From Aphodosoma sp045631465 (GTDB taxonomy: Bacteria > Bacteroidota > Bacteroidia > Bacteroidales > Paludibacteraceae), in contig JAZQUV010000019.1 in NCBI GenBank assembly GCA_045631465.1, positions 1-64,000 on the forward strand: a stretch of DNA of 64,000 nt, in the 5' to 3' direction. Positions 1-9,043 of this stretch are shown piece by piece (the first letter of the stretch is position 1; every line of letters starts with the position of its first letter). Below the pieces are notes generated by a model. It did no database searches. It saw nothing but the letters and a program-made list of their open reading frames with translations, and was not told the DNA's origin. The translations under genes and the position numbers were made by a program.

Positions 1-260
1 TTATCAGTAATATGGATAAACGGACATGGATTGTCACAGAGAGAATTAGGTATCACATTGACAAATGAATTGGATCCATCTAGTCTACTAGGGACAACAT
101 AAATATGATTTATTAAATCTTCATTTTTTAATTCTACAACATTAAATCTACTGGGCTCCCCCCATAATTGTAGACCTTCACCACAATTACATACTAAATT
201 TTTTTCACAACTGCAAAAAAGGATAATGACTAGTGATATATAAAATAATTTTGTTTTCAT
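1..260 (-). CDS. Partial lipoprotein, function unknown (C-terminus off the window)
   Basis: Reading from the ATG at 260 toward position 1 stays open for 86 codons and runs off the left edge. The product starts MKTKLFYISL and has a hydrophobic stretch ending in LFCSC, a lipobox with Cys18 as the probable lipidated residue. So this is an exported lipoprotein, probably attached to the outer membrane. The visible part carries two further Cys pairs (CNC near residue 25; CDNPC near residue 76) and matches no family I recognise. A TACCTTTGC box lies 61 bp upstream of the start. It is short and incomplete, so no function is proposed. Confidence 0.7.
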   Translation of the reverse strand, partial: MKTKLFYISLVIILFCSCEKNLVCNCGEGLQLWGEPSRFNVVELKNEDLINHIYVVPSRLDGSNSFVNVIPNSLCDNPCPFIHITD

Positions 261-320
261 ATTATAATATTATTTTTTTGTTGTTAAATAACCCCTCCTT
301 TTTAGATTGTTAATAGTAAC

Positions 321-329
321 GCAAAGGTA
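321..329 (-). promoter_or_regulatory. -7 promoter box for the partial lipoprotein
   Basis: The minus strand reads TACCTTTGC, an exact match to the Bacteroidota TAnnTTTG(C) -7 element. It would give a leader of about 55 nt before the ATG at 260. Confidence 0.6.
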
Positions 330-389
330 ATATATTTTTTTATTATACGCAATAGTAGTCATATAAATTTTATCAATGAAAGCATTTTT

Positions 390-1349
390 TTATTTCACCA
401 CTATCTTCGAATAAAACATCTGCCCTTGCTCATTTCTAAAACCTACGACATAAATTCCAGTATTCAATCTTAAAGGAATATATTCATCTTCAGCATCTAC
501 CGTTCCAACCATCAAACAACTACCTGTTGCATCATAAACAATTACATTATTAACTTTTTCCACATCAAATTCTATTCGTTGATTCTCACAATCATAAAAC
601 ACTTTATTATGTCTTGTCTCATCTTGCAACAATTCTATACTCGTATTCACTGCTGCATCAATATAACAATCTTGCACCTCTCCATAACCAGAAATCACAA
701 ATTTACATTTAAAATCCAATTCCCCATTCTCATCAAAAGCGCAAATCATGCTTCCCGAAGAGATACCAACAACCATACTGTAGGGAGGTATAGCCCATCC
801 ACTAGACAAACCATAGCGCTCATAAACAACAACTTTCACATCCTTCTCTGTTGCATCATGATATATTATTTTTTTCAAACTACCATATTTCTCATCCTCT
901 ATAGATTCTATTTCTTCAACAACCAAATAAACATAATTAAATTCATCTATTTCTGTATCAGACGGATTTATATCTTTCAATTGTTCCAAACATCTAAACA
1001 CACAAATAGTATCTCCTTTTTCTACACCCAAATCAAACAACAACACCTCATGACCATTGTTATATCCAAACACCTTTTGCTCTACTATATCTTCCCTAAC
1101 CAAAGCCAACAAATGCTTATGCGCCATATCTTCCCCTATGCCTTCCCACAATTTTTTATAGGCTACACCATTTACGATTGAGTCACCTTCAATTTTTTCT
1201 CTATACGTGCTATATCTATAAATCTCATCGGCATCATCCCCATCTGAATAAACCACATTCCAACTATAGCCTTCAACAACTATAGCTTGATACGCCATAA
1301 CATTCATAACCACAAACATTAGGCAACTGAAGAAAAATAAACGTTTCAT
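390..1349 (-). CDS. Secreted protein with T9SS type A C-terminal sorting domain
   Basis: This 319-aa protein starts MKRLFFFSCL with a signal peptide cleaved near residues 19-20 (NVMA-YQ). The last 70 or so residues look like a type IX sorting domain: a VNNVIVYDATG-like strand, then LNTGIYVVGF and a terminal SKIVVK. Such domains direct cargo through the Por/T9SS machinery to the cell surface. The region between shows no domain I can name; it is rich in aromatic and acidic residues. The gene stands alone behind its own promoter and a large palindrome. Known: the sorting-domain pattern. Inferred: surface or extracellular location. Unknown: activity. Confidence 0.8.
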   Translation of the reverse strand: MKRLFFFSCLMFVVMNVMAYQAIVVEGYSWNVVYSDGDDADEIYRYSTYREKIEGDSIVNGVAYKKLWEGIGEDMAHKHLLALVREDIVEQKVFGYNNGHEVLLFDLGVEKGDTICVFRCLEQLKDINPSDTEIDEFNYVYLVVEEIESIEDEKYGSLKKIIYHDATEKDVKVVVYERYGLSSGWAIPPYSMVVGISSGSMICAFDENGELDFKCKFVISGYGEVQDCYIDAAVNTSIELLQDETRHNKVFYDCENQRIEFDVEKVNNVIVYDATGSCLMVGTVDAEDEYIPLRLNTGIYVVGFRNEQGQMFYSKIVVK

Positions 1350-1397
1350 AATTAGTTTTTTAAGTTAAGGATTATTGTTAGTTTTTCGTTTTATGTT

Positions 1398-1406
1398 GCA
1401 AAGGTA
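1398..1406 (-). promoter_or_regulatory. Promoter of the T9SS cargo gene
   Basis: Minus strand TACCTTTGC, preceded by TTG with a 19-bp spacer (TTG at about 1426-1428), a full Bacteroidota -33/-7 promoter. A perfect palindrome begins 25 bp upstream of the -7 box. Confidence 0.7.
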
Positions 1407-1431
1407 GTGAAAATTTTTGATTTAACAAGTA

Positions 1432-1461
1432 CCCCTCCATTTTAACATTAAAATGGAGGGG
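1432..1461. repeat. 30-bp perfect palindrome upstream of a promoter
   Basis: Arms CCCCTCCATTTTAA and TTAAAATGGAGGGG (14 bp each) are separated by 2 bp. There is no T-run, so it is not a typical terminator. It abuts the -33 element of the 390-1349 gene and resembles the imperfect palindrome at 23489-23532, which has the same promoter spacing. Confidence 0.75.
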
Positions 1462-1495
1462 ACTTGATGCATTTAGTTGATTGGGTGAGGGTATG

Positions 1496-1561
1496 GTTAT
1501 ACTATATTTATAGTATGTTTATAGTATATTTATCCTATATTTATAGTATATTTATGGTATG
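1496..1561 (-). repeat. 11-bp-period tandem array, copy A
   Basis: Six consecutive 11-mers. Read on the minus strand they are variants of CATACTATAAA and TATACTATAAA, with one internal TATAGGATAAA at 1529-1539. It lies just beyond the stop codon of the 1568-2428 gene, upstream of the T9SS cargo promoter. Related arrays are at 12508 and 28884. Confidence 0.85.
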
Positions 1562-1567
1562 TTGTAG

Positions 1568-2428
1568 TTATTCTATTCTTTTGAATGTGATTTTGGTATC
1601 AGAATATATATCACTGAGAATTAATTCTCCTTTTTCGACTAGGTTAGAATTGTATAAATAGTTTGACCCACCAAAACCAAGATAATATGTTTGATTTTCC
1701 ACAGGGAACCAGAAATATACTCCAGCGGAAGTACTAAAAGAAGGCATTACTCTATCAATGATTATTCCTTTGTCTTTTTTTGCTATAGTAATCACGTAAG
1801 GAGGCATAGATAAGATAGAATATTTTTCGCCATTATTAATGAGATTGTTATGATAAGAAGTAAACATTGTATTTGGCGTAAATTCCCAAATAGTATTTTC
1901 CATTGTATCCATCACGTGTTTTGTGAACACTGTGTTGCTACTATCAAGATTTTCGGTTGCAACCCATTCCCATTTGCCAATAAAATCTTTTACTGGGGTG
2001 TTTGTTGTTACTAAGTCATGTCGTTTGTCTTCGTAGATATAATATTCAACTACGGGCAATAAATCAGGTCGATATGTAAACTCGAGAGTAGAGTCAGATT
2101 TTGAATCTATATTATATCTTGTTAATGTGAGTTTTTCGTTCTTGACAAGTTCATATTTGTAGGTAATATAGCCAAGGTCAGAGCCTTCGTTATAACACCA
2201 ATAACCATGCGATATGGCGATAGAATCGTCAGATACGAATTTAGTATTTTCTTCGTTGATTATGAAGAGTAGGTGTTCGCGTTCCACATTAGAATCTTCT
2301 GATTCATTACCTGCGTTTTCGCATACCCAAATACCATAAAAATCTTCTTTTACAGTACCTTCAGGTTGTTGTTCGCATGCAGTAAAGATAGCAACAATAA
2401 GTGCTAGAAATAAAATTGTCTTTTTCAT
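1568..2428 (-). CDS. Lipoprotein with two lipocalin-like halves
   Basis: 286 aa. Signal peptide MKKTILFLAL plus lipobox IFTAC puts the lipid on Cys18. Two segments begin with a lipocalin-type opening, DFYGIWVCE near residue 29 and FIGKWEWVA near residue 149. Each is followed by beta-rich sequence, which suggests a duplicated lipocalin-like (eight-stranded barrel) fold common in Bacteroidota lipoproteins of unknown ligand. This is inferred from pattern, not from a conserved active site. A promoter about 125 bp upstream gives it a long leader. The stop codon directly abuts the 11-bp repeat array. Confidence 0.75.
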   Translation of the reverse strand: MKKTILFLALIVAIFTACEQQPEGTVKEDFYGIWVCENAGNESEDSNVEREHLLFIINEENTKFVSDDSIAISHGYWCYNEGSDLGYITYKYELVKNEKLTLTRYNIDSKSDSTLEFTYRPDLLPVVEYYIYEDKRHDLVTTNTPVKDFIGKWEWVATENLDSSNTVFTKHVMDTMENTIWEFTPNTMFTSYHNNLINNGEKYSILSMPPYVITIAKKDKGIIIDRVMPSFSTSAGVYFWFPVENQTYYLGFGGSNYLYNSNLVEKGELILSDIYSDTKITFKRIE

Positions 2429-2493
2429 AATCGTAAAAATTTAAAAGGTTAGTAGATTATTGTGTTCGCCTAAGAATAGAATTATTGGGATAA

Positions 2494-2560
2494 TATCTTT
2501 GTCGCCCCGCGGGGTTTATTGTGCGATAGGATATTCTACCAAGGGTTTGCAACAAAGATA
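2494..2560. repeat. Inverted pair of promoter-like boxes around a leader segment
   Basis: TATCTTTGTCGC on the plus strand at 2494-2505 faces TATCTTTGTTGC on the minus strand at 2549-2560: 11 of 12 bases match in inverted orientation. A CCCCGCGGGG palindrome lies between them at 2505-2514. The minus-strand copy is the probable promoter of the 1568-2428 lipoprotein gene. Confidence 0.6.
2553..2560 (-). promoter_or_regulatory. Promoter of the two-lipocalin lipoprotein
   Basis: Minus strand TATCTTTG preceded by TTTG with a 21-bp spacer. It implies a leader of about 120 nt. Confidence 0.55.
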
Positions 2561-2629
2561 GATCCAATAAAAATTACTACACAAAAATTCAGTGTTTTCA
2601 TAGTGTTTCAAATATTTAACATTAATAAA

Positions 2630-3046
2630 CTAAAGAATAACAAAATCGCCTTGCAAAATAAGATTATCACTTACTTTGAAAATAATGGTATAAACGCCTT
2701 TACCCCATGGTGTGTCAATAATTGTAGGTTGATATGATGACAAATCAATCGTTCCAGTAAACACAACACCCCTTACACGCTCAAAAATAACAATCTCAAC
2801 ATCGTCTTGCGAAAAAGAAGGAAGAATGTACAGTGTCGTTGCATCATAATTTTTATAACAAATGATACTATATACAATTTTTTCTATATCAGCTACACCT
2901 GAGGTTGGTGCTTCTGCATTTGAAAATGTATCGCGCGGTATAGGTACTATAGGATTATCATTAGGCACTATAGGTTTATTATTAATTACAAACCCATACG
3001 ATAATGTAGTCAAGGATAAGAAAAAGAAAAAGAAAAATTGACGCAT
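2630..3046 (-). CDS. Small secreted protein, DUF3244-like
   Basis: The reading frame opens at 3139, but a TATCTTTGC promoter box at 3084-3092 lies inside that longer frame. The transcript therefore supports the ATG at 3046, giving 138 aa starting MRQFFFFFFL with a signal peptide. The C-terminal half has beta-strand pattern and order (VEIVIFERVRGVVFTGT, later GVYTIIFKVSDN, then LQGDFVIL). This resembles the small exported DUF3244 family of Bacteroidota, whose role is unknown. The mature N-terminus is proline-rich (KPIVPNDNPIVP). The family call is by eye and moderate. Confidence 0.6.
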   Translation of the reverse strand: MRQFFFFFFLSLTTLSYGFVINNKPIVPNDNPIVPIPRDTFSNAEAPTSGVADIEKIVYSIICYKNYDATTLYILPSFSQDDVEIVIFERVRGVVFTGTIDLSSYQPTIIDTPWGKGVYTIIFKVSDNLILQGDFVIL

Positions 3047-3083
3047 ATCACAAATAAAACAAAGAGTTATTGAGAAGTTTTGT

Positions 3084-3092
3084 GCAAAGATA
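3084..3092 (-). promoter_or_regulatory. Promoter deciding the start of the DUF3244-like gene
   Basis: Minus strand TATCTTTGC, giving a leader of about 30 nt to the ATG at 3046. This excludes the upstream in-frame start at 3139. Confidence 0.6.
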
Positions 3093-3271
3093 ATAAAAAA
3101 CCAATACCCCACCAAATTTATGGTATTAGATAATAGCATTTAGACAATGGAGTACTACAAAGAAGAAACCTATCTGTAAATAAGATAATTACACAAAAAT
3201 CTAATAAAATCTAACAATGGTGTTTTTATTAGAAAAATTTATATAGTCTTTGTAGAGACAAAAAAATACAT

Positions 3272-3280
3272 TATCTTTGC
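3272..3280 (+). promoter_or_regulatory. Promoter of the TPR regulator
   Basis: TATCTTTGC with TTTG at 3249-3252 and exactly 19 bp between them, a textbook Bacteroidota promoter. Transcription should start just after the GTG at 3282, so the ATG at 3300 is the start. Confidence 0.75.
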
Positions 3281-3299
3281 AGTGAAAAAAAATTACATT

Positions 3300-4685
3300 A
3301 TGAAAATACTTAAATATTCACTACTATTAATTGTAGCAATAGTTTTGCTTTGTTGCGAAGAAAAAGAAAACTTCCAATTTTGTGATGCTATACAAAAAGC
3401 CTATCAAGCAAGATGTACTCGTAGCTTGCGCGGAATAAACACTGATAGCCTTGCAATAATAAATGCTGTGTGTATCGAAAAAGGAGATATGAGTAGCAGT
3501 TGCATCTGCGAGGCTATCATCGGATATGATAAGTTTTTCAAGCGCGACTATCTCAATGCTCTGATAATGATGAAGAATGCTGAATCGAAATTACAATATT
3601 GCGATTCAATGTCGGCTTTTGTATACCATTATTTATCGGAAATATTGGCAGCAGAAGATACCACTATGGCTTTGGAATACATAAACAAGGCCATCGACAG
3701 CAGCATAAAACAAGACAATAAGATTGACCAAATAAACGCATATCGACAAAAAGCAAAACTCGTTGGTGTAGATTCTGCACGAATATACATAAAGAAAGCA
3801 TCTGACATATCATTAGAAATGTGCGACACAATACAAAACATGCTATGTTGGTCGAGATATGCTATCAATTATTACGACAAACTGCATCCTGATAGTGTCA
3901 TAAAATATGTAAAACCTTTGGCTGAAATCAGACCATATGCTCTGGATCACATGGTGATAGCTGACGCATATACACGAAAAGAGATGACAGATAGTGCTAT
4001 GTTCTATATCAATTTGTTTGAAAATCATCCTCTTTTTCAAATAGAAAAATATTACTTAAGAGGTAAAATCGCAGAAATAAATAAAGAATATTACATTGCC
4101 ACAGAACATTACAAACAAGCTTATGAAACTTATGACAAAGAGATTAATAAATACATAAGTCTGCAATTAGGCAACAAAAACATCCAGTACAATATGCAAC
4201 AACTAAAAATTGAGGCACAAAAAGAAAAAATGGCACTGCTCAATTTAATAATTATTCTATTGGCATCATTACTAATAATCACTCTTATCATCATAGCATT
4301 ACACTTCATAATAAAACGACATAAGGGCTTGATTGACACAATGAGAATTAAACAAAATAGGAACCAAAAATCATACAATAGCCTATTGAAACAATATGTT
4401 GCAAAATACACCAAAGACATTAATCGCGACACTATAATATTCGAAGCCAATAATATACTAAGTAAGATAAAAGACAAATATCCCGAATTGACTAAAACTG
4501 ACATTGCGATAATTTGGTTGCTCTATCTGAACAAAGATAAAACATTCATAACAAGTATAATGAGCATTAGTGATGCTTACTACTTCCAAAGGAGAACTAT
4601 TATATATCGCTCATTTGAATTTGAATCAGTAAAAGAGTTGGACATTAAATTAAAAGATTTCATTACAAATATTCTTTTTGAATAA
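3300..4685 (+). CDS. Membrane-anchored TPR protein with C-terminal HTH-like domain
   Basis: 461 aa from the ATG at 3300; a GTG at 3282 would precede the transcript. The N-terminal signal ends LLCC, a possible lipobox at Cys18/19. A helical periplasmic region with tetratricopeptide-like repeats follows. One strong transmembrane helix lies at about 312-336, then a basic stretch. The C-terminal domain contains KYPELTKTDIAIIWLLYLN and an RRTIIYRSF helix, resembling the LuxR-like HTH end of Bacteroidota TPR regulators. The layout suggests a one-component transmembrane sensor/regulator, but the HTH is degenerate. It has its own promoter and converges on mutB through a shared terminator. Confidence 0.7.
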   Translation: MKILKYSLLLIVAIVLLCCEEKENFQFCDAIQKAYQARCTRSLRGINTDSLAIINAVCIEKGDMSSSCICEAIIGYDKFFKRDYLNALIMMKNAESKLQYCDSMSAFVYHYLSEILAAEDTTMALEYINKAIDSSIKQDNKIDQINAYRQKAKLVGVDSARIYIKKASDISLEMCDTIQNMLCWSRYAINYYDKLHPDSVIKYVKPLAEIRPYALDHMVIADAYTRKEMTDSAMFYINLFENHPLFQIEKYYLRGKIAEINKEYYIATEHYKQAYETYDKEINKYISLQLGNKNIQYNMQQLKIEAQKEKMALLNLIIILLASLLIITLIIIALHFIIKRHKGLIDTMRIKQNRNQKSYNSLLKQYVAKYTKDINRDTIIFEANNILSKIKDKYPELTKTDIAIIWLLYLNKDKTFITSIMSISDAYYFQRRTIIYRSFEFESVKELDIKLKDFITNILFE

Positions 4686-4741
4686 AAAAAACGATGTGTC
4701 ATAACCACCAAATTGTACTTTAGACATTCTAACGCATCTAA

Positions 4742-4785
4742 TAAAAAAAAGGGACTGTGTTAAAATTTTAACACAGCCCTTTTTT
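4742..4785. terminator. Bidirectional intrinsic terminator
   Basis: A-run, then hairpin arms GGGaCTGTGTTAAAA and TTTTAACACAGcCC, then a T-run. It serves both the TPR gene (+) and mutB (-). Confidence 0.9.
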
Positions 4786-4810
4786 ATTAAGGTTTATCTT
4801 TTCTAACAGA

Positions 4811-6967
4811 TTATTCTGCCATCAAGATTTCCATGATAGTTTTAGCTGATTTAGCAACTGGAGAACCAGGACCGAAGATAGCAGCTACGCCTGCTTTGTA
4901 CAAGAAGTCATAGTCTTGTGCAGGGATAACACCACCAGCGATAACGATGATATCTTCACGACCGAGTTTTTTGAGTTCTTCGATTACTTGTGGCACAAGA
5001 GTTTTGTGACCAGCAGCAAGTGAAGAAACACCAAGTACGTGAACGTCGTTTTCAACTGCTTGTTTAGCAGCTTCTTCTGGAGTTTGGAAGAGTGGACCCA
5101 TATCTACGTCGAAACCGCAGTCAGCGTAACCTGTAGCTACAACTTTAGCACCACGGTCGTGACCATCTTGACCCATTTTAGCGATCATGATACGAGGTTG
5201 ACGACCTTCTTCTTTAGCAAATTTAGCTGTCAATTCGCAAGCTTCTTTGAAGTCTGCATCGTTTTTAGTTCCTGCGCTATACACACCTGAAATTGTTCTA
5301 ATTGTTGCTTTATAACGACCTACGACAACTTCGCAAGCGTCTGAAATTTCACCAAGAGTAGCACGAACGCGAGCTGCTTCAACTGCGAGTTCGAGCAAGT
5401 TGCCTTCGCCTGTTTTAACGCATTCAGTAAGAGCGTCGAGTGCGCGTTTAACTGCTTCGTTGTCGCGGTTAGCTTTGAGTTCGTTGAGACGTTCGATTTG
5501 TTCTTTACGAACGGCAGTATTGTCGATTTCAAGGATATCGATTGGATCTTCTTGTTCGAGGCGATATTTGTTAACACCAACGATTGTTTGGTTGCCAGAG
5601 TCGATGCGAGCTTGAGTGCGAGCAGCAGCTTCTTCGATACGCATTTTTGGAAGACCTGTTTCGATAGCAGCAGCCATACCACCAAGTTTTTCGATCTCTT
5701 CGATGTGAGCCCAAGCGCGTTCAGCGAGGTCGTTAGTGAGACTTTCGATGTAGTATGAACCTGCCCATGGGTCGATTTCGCGGCACACTTGAGTTTCTTC
5801 TTGGATATAGATTTGAGTGTTACGAGCGATACGAGCTGAGAAGTCTGTTGGCAATGCAATAGCTTCGTCGAGGGCGTTAGTGTGAAGTGATTGAGTGTGA
5901 CCAAGAGCAGCACCCATAGCTTCGATACATGTACGGCCTACGTTGTTGAATGGGTCTTGCTCTGTGAGTGACCAACCAGAAGTTTGAGAGTGAGTACGAA
6001 GAGCAAGTGATTTAGGGTTTTTAGGGTTGAATTGTTTAACAATTTTAGCCCAGAGGAGACGTGCTGCACGCATTTTTGCAATCTCCATGAAGTGGTTAGT
6101 ACCAATAGCCCAGAAGAAAGACAAACGTGGAGCGAATGTGTCGATATCCATACCTGCGTTAACACCAGCGCGGAGGTATTCAAGACCGTCAGTGAGAGTG
6201 TAAGCCAACTCGATATCTGCAGTTGCACCAGCTTCTTGCATGTGGTAACCAGAGATAGAGATTGAGTTGAATTTAGGCATATTTTTAGCTGTATATTCGA
6301 AGATGTCTGCGATAATCTTCATAGAGAATTTAGGTGGGTAGATGTATGTGTTACGCACCATGAATTCTTTGAGGATATCGTTTTGGATAGTACCAGCCAT
6401 CTCTTCGAGTTTAGCACCTTGTTCGAGACCAGCGTTGATGTAGAATGCCATAACTGGAAGCACACCACCGTTCATAGTCATAGAAACTGACATTTTGTTC
6501 AATGGAATACCGTTGAAAAGAACTTTCATATCTTCTACCGAGCAGATAGATACACCAGCTTTACCAACGTCACCAACAACGCGAGCGTGGTCAGCATCGT
6601 AGCCACGGTGTGTAGCCAAGTCGAATGCTACTGACAAACCTTTTTGACCAGAAGCGAGGTTACGACGATAGAATGCGTTAGACTCTTGAGCAGTAGAGAA
6701 ACCTGCGTATTGGCGGATTGTCCAAGGACGCATAGCGTACATACCGCTATAAGGGCCACGAAGGAATGGAGGAAGACCTGCAACGTAGTTGAGGTGTTCG
6801 AGACCTTCAAGGTCTTCTTTTGTGTAGATTGGTTTTACCGGAATTTGTTCAGGAGTCAACCAATTTTCACCGTTGACTGTAGCTTTGCTAGCAGCAACTT
6901 CTTTGATGTTTATATCATTAAAATTTGGTTTCATACTTTTTTTAGATTTTTTAGGACATGAAGACAT
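4811..6967 (-). CDS. mutB: Methylmalonyl-CoA mutase large subunit
   Basis: 718 aa. The catalytic, adenosylcobalamin-binding subunit interconverts succinyl-CoA and (R)-methylmalonyl-CoA in the succinate-propionate pathway. The N-terminal TIM barrel contains the substrate region (GLSVAFDLATHRGYD, YHMQEAGATADIELAYTL, RTHSQTSGWSLTEQDP). The C-terminal B12 domain has the base-off motif DGHDRG with cobalt-ligating His603, plus GVSSLAAGH and IAGGVIP. Length fits the family. The start is uncertain: an internal ATG at 6934 gives 707 aa beginning MKPNFNDI, closer to typical homologues, while the upstream 11 residues are Lys/Ser-rich. It follows mutA by 137 bp and is probably co-transcribed. Codon use looks that of a highly expressed gene. 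Confidence 0.95.
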   Translation of the reverse strand: MSSCPKKSKKSMKPNFNDINIKEVAASKATVNGENWLTPEQIPVKPIYTKEDLEGLEHLNYVAGLPPFLRGPYSGMYAMRPWTIRQYAGFSTAQESNAFYRRNLASGQKGLSVAFDLATHRGYDADHARVVGDVGKAGVSICSVEDMKVLFNGIPLNKMSVSMTMNGGVLPVMAFYINAGLEQGAKLEEMAGTIQNDILKEFMVRNTYIYPPKFSMKIIADIFEYTAKNMPKFNSISISGYHMQEAGATADIELAYTLTDGLEYLRAGVNAGMDIDTFAPRLSFFWAIGTNHFMEIAKMRAARLLWAKIVKQFNPKNPKSLALRTHSQTSGWSLTEQDPFNNVGRTCIEAMGAALGHTQSLHTNALDEAIALPTDFSARIARNTQIYIQEETQVCREIDPWAGSYYIESLTNDLAERAWAHIEEIEKLGGMAAAIETGLPKMRIEEAAARTQARIDSGNQTIVGVNKYRLEQEDPIDILEIDNTAVRKEQIERLNELKANRDNEAVKRALDALTECVKTGEGNLLELAVEAARVRATLGEISDACEVVVGRYKATIRTISGVYSAGTKNDADFKEACELTAKFAKEEGRQPRIMIAKMGQDGHDRGAKVVATGYADCGFDVDMGPLFQTPEEAAKQAVENDVHVLGVSSLAAGHKTLVPQVIEELKKLGREDIIVIAGGVIPAQDYDFLYKAGVAAIFGPGSPVAKSAKTIMEILMAE

Positions 6968-7069
6968 GAGAACACGATTTTTTATTTTTAACGCTAATTA
7001 CCGTAAATTAATCGTAAATAATAAGTTATTAATGGCTAATTAATGGCAATTTGCGTTTAAAGACACATA

Positions 7070-7093
7070 TTCTTGTCTTCGTGTCTTCGTGTC
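7070..7093. repeat. 8-bp tandem repeat between mutA and mutB
   Basis: CTTCGTGT units in tandem, with partial copies at both ends, just beyond the mutA stop codon. Confidence 0.6.
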
Positions 7094-7097
7094 TTAT

Positions 7098-8960
7098 TTA
7101 TTTCAATAATTGCGCGTTGAAAGCTTTAAGTGTATCAAGTACGTTCACGCGAACGTGGATGAAGTTTTCGATGCCAGCAGCTTTGAGGTCTTCCATGCAA
7201 GCAGGAGCACCAGCTACTACGAAGATTTGTTTGCCATCGATAGCTTTGAATGCTGCAGGAGCGTATTCTGCATATTCGTCGTCGCTTGAGCAAAGAACGA
7301 TGATGTCAGCACCAGCTTTTTGAGCAGCTTCAACACCAGCTTCAACAGTTTCGAAACCAAGGTTGTCGATTACTTCGTAACCAGCGCAAGCAAAGAAGTT
7401 GCAAGAGAATTGTGCACGTGCAAGACGCATAGCCAAGTTACCGATTGTGAGCATAAATGCTTTAGGGCGTTTAGCCGAACGTTCAGTAGCAAGACGAAGG
7501 TCTTCAAATTCTTGAGCAGCGCGTACAGTTGGCAATGTAGCCAAACCACGTGGAGTTTCGCAACCGCAGTTTGTGCAAGTGCAAGCTTCTTTAGTGATTT
7601 TTTCAGCAGCCATTTCGCTGAAGTTAGGGAATTGGTTAGTACCAAGAAGAACTTCTTTACGAGCAGATACATCTTTAAGACGTTTTGCTGAAGTAGCTTT
7701 CATAGCTTCTTGAACTTTACCTGCTTCAACAGCAGCGAAGAAACCACCTTCGTTTTGGATTTCGAGGAAGAGTTTCCAAGCTTGTTCAGCGATGCTGTTT
7801 GTGAGGTTTTCGATATAGTATGAACCAGCTGATGGGTCAGTTACTTTGTCGAAGTGTGATTCTTCTTTGAGAAGGAGTTGTTGGTTGCGAGCGATACGTT
7901 CTGAGAAGTCGTCGCTTTCTTTATAAGTTACGTCGAAACCGTTAACTGTCAACGAGTCAACACCTGCGATAGTTGCACTCATAGCCTCTGTTTGTGTACG
8001 GAGAAGGTTTACGTGTGCGTCGTAGATAGTTTTGTTGAATGTAGATGTTTCAGCGTGAACACGCATTTTAGCAGCGCAATCGCAAGCAGGAGCATATGCT
8101 TTAACAATCATAGCCCACAACATACGAGCAGCGCGGAATTTAGCGATTTCCATAAAGTAGTTGCCACCAACACCCATGTTGAATTTGATAGCTTTACCTA
8201 CTTCGTCAGCTGTAAGACCACCTTCTGTAAGCATAGTCATATATTCAGCACCCCAAGCAAGAGCATAACCAAGTTCTTGTGAGCAGTAAGCACCAGCATT
8301 GTTAAGGCTGAGTGAGTTAACACCGATTACGCGGAATTTAGGAAGAGCAGCAGCAGCTTTCACTGTAGCAACAGCAATTTCAGCAACTTCTGCTTGGTTG
8401 AGTTCTTTGCCTTTCAACAACATGCGGTTGATTGGGTCGCAGTTGATTGAACCTTCAACTTTAGCAAGGTCAACACCTTGTGCTTTGAAGTAGTCAGCCA
8501 AAAGTGTAGCCAATTGAGCTGCGCAGCGGATGCATACGCGGAAGTTCAATTCGATGCACTCTGGGCAGATGCCGTTGAGAAGTGTTGCGATGTATTCAGC
8601 GCTCAATTCTTTTTTGTTAAGGATGAAACCGAGTGAGTTAATACCTTTGTTGAGTACGTCAAGTGCTTTTGCATTAGCAGTTTTTGCACATGTTGCGTCG
8701 ATGTCTTGACGAACGTACCAATCGTTGTCGGTTTTGGTGCCACGCACGTATGGAAACTCGCCCGGTGCTGATGTAGTTGTTTTCAATTCAGCAACGTCTT
8801 CCAAACGATAAAAAGGCATCACATTAAACCCTTCGTTAGTTTTCCAAACGAGCTTTTTCTCAAAATCAGCTCCTTTGAGGTCTGCATTGATTTTTGCCAT
8901 CCACTCTTCTGTTGTGATAGCAGGGAAATCAGCCAAGAGATTTAATTTCTTTTCAGCCAT
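7098..8960 (-). CDS. mutA: Methylmalonyl-CoA mutase small subunit
   Basis: 620 aa. The non-catalytic partner of MutB in the heterodimer. It has the same barrel-plus-flavodoxin-like layout (GVGGNYFMEIAKFRAARMLW, DPSAGSYYIENLTNSIAEQAW). Its C-terminal domain lacks the DxHxxG cobalamin ligand, as expected for the small subunit. Oddity: residues about 457-466 hold a CTCTNCGCE cluster with four closely spaced Cys in the linker before the C-terminal domain, which could bind metal or form disulfides; its role is unknown. It is transcribed from a TATCTTTGC promoter about 120 bp upstream, with a heptamer repeat in the leader. Confidence 0.93.
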   Translation of the reverse strand: MAEKKLNLLADFPAITTEEWMAKINADLKGADFEKKLVWKTNEGFNVMPFYRLEDVAELKTTTSAPGEFPYVRGTKTDNDWYVRQDIDATCAKTANAKALDVLNKGINSLGFILNKKELSAEYIATLLNGICPECIELNFRVCIRCAAQLATLLADYFKAQGVDLAKVEGSINCDPINRMLLKGKELNQAEVAEIAVATVKAAAALPKFRVIGVNSLSLNNAGAYCSQELGYALAWGAEYMTMLTEGGLTADEVGKAIKFNMGVGGNYFMEIAKFRAARMLWAMIVKAYAPACDCAAKMRVHAETSTFNKTIYDAHVNLLRTQTEAMSATIAGVDSLTVNGFDVTYKESDDFSERIARNQQLLLKEESHFDKVTDPSAGSYYIENLTNSIAEQAWKLFLEIQNEGGFFAAVEAGKVQEAMKATSAKRLKDVSARKEVLLGTNQFPNFSEMAAEKITKEACTCTNCGCETPRGLATLPTVRAAQEFEDLRLATERSAKRPKAFMLTIGNLAMRLARAQFSCNFFACAGYEVIDNLGFETVEAGVEAAQKAGADIIVLCSSDDEYAEYAPAAFKAIDGKQIFVVAGAPACMEDLKAAGIENFIHVRVNVLDTLKAFNAQLLK

Positions 8961-9043
8961 AAGATTTAAGTATATAATTAAAATGTTAAATGTTAGCAGT
9001 TTAGTGTCAAGAATTCAGGGTTCGGAGTTAAATGCCTAATGGC

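Noticed and set aside
289..303. C-rich motif near the first promoter as a fourth case of the 25-bp rule
   Set aside because: It is downstream of the -7 box, inside the leader.
3047..3139. Upstream start for the DUF3244-like gene
   Set aside because: It lies upstream of the -7 box at 3084-3092; the ATG at 3046 restores a normal signal peptide.
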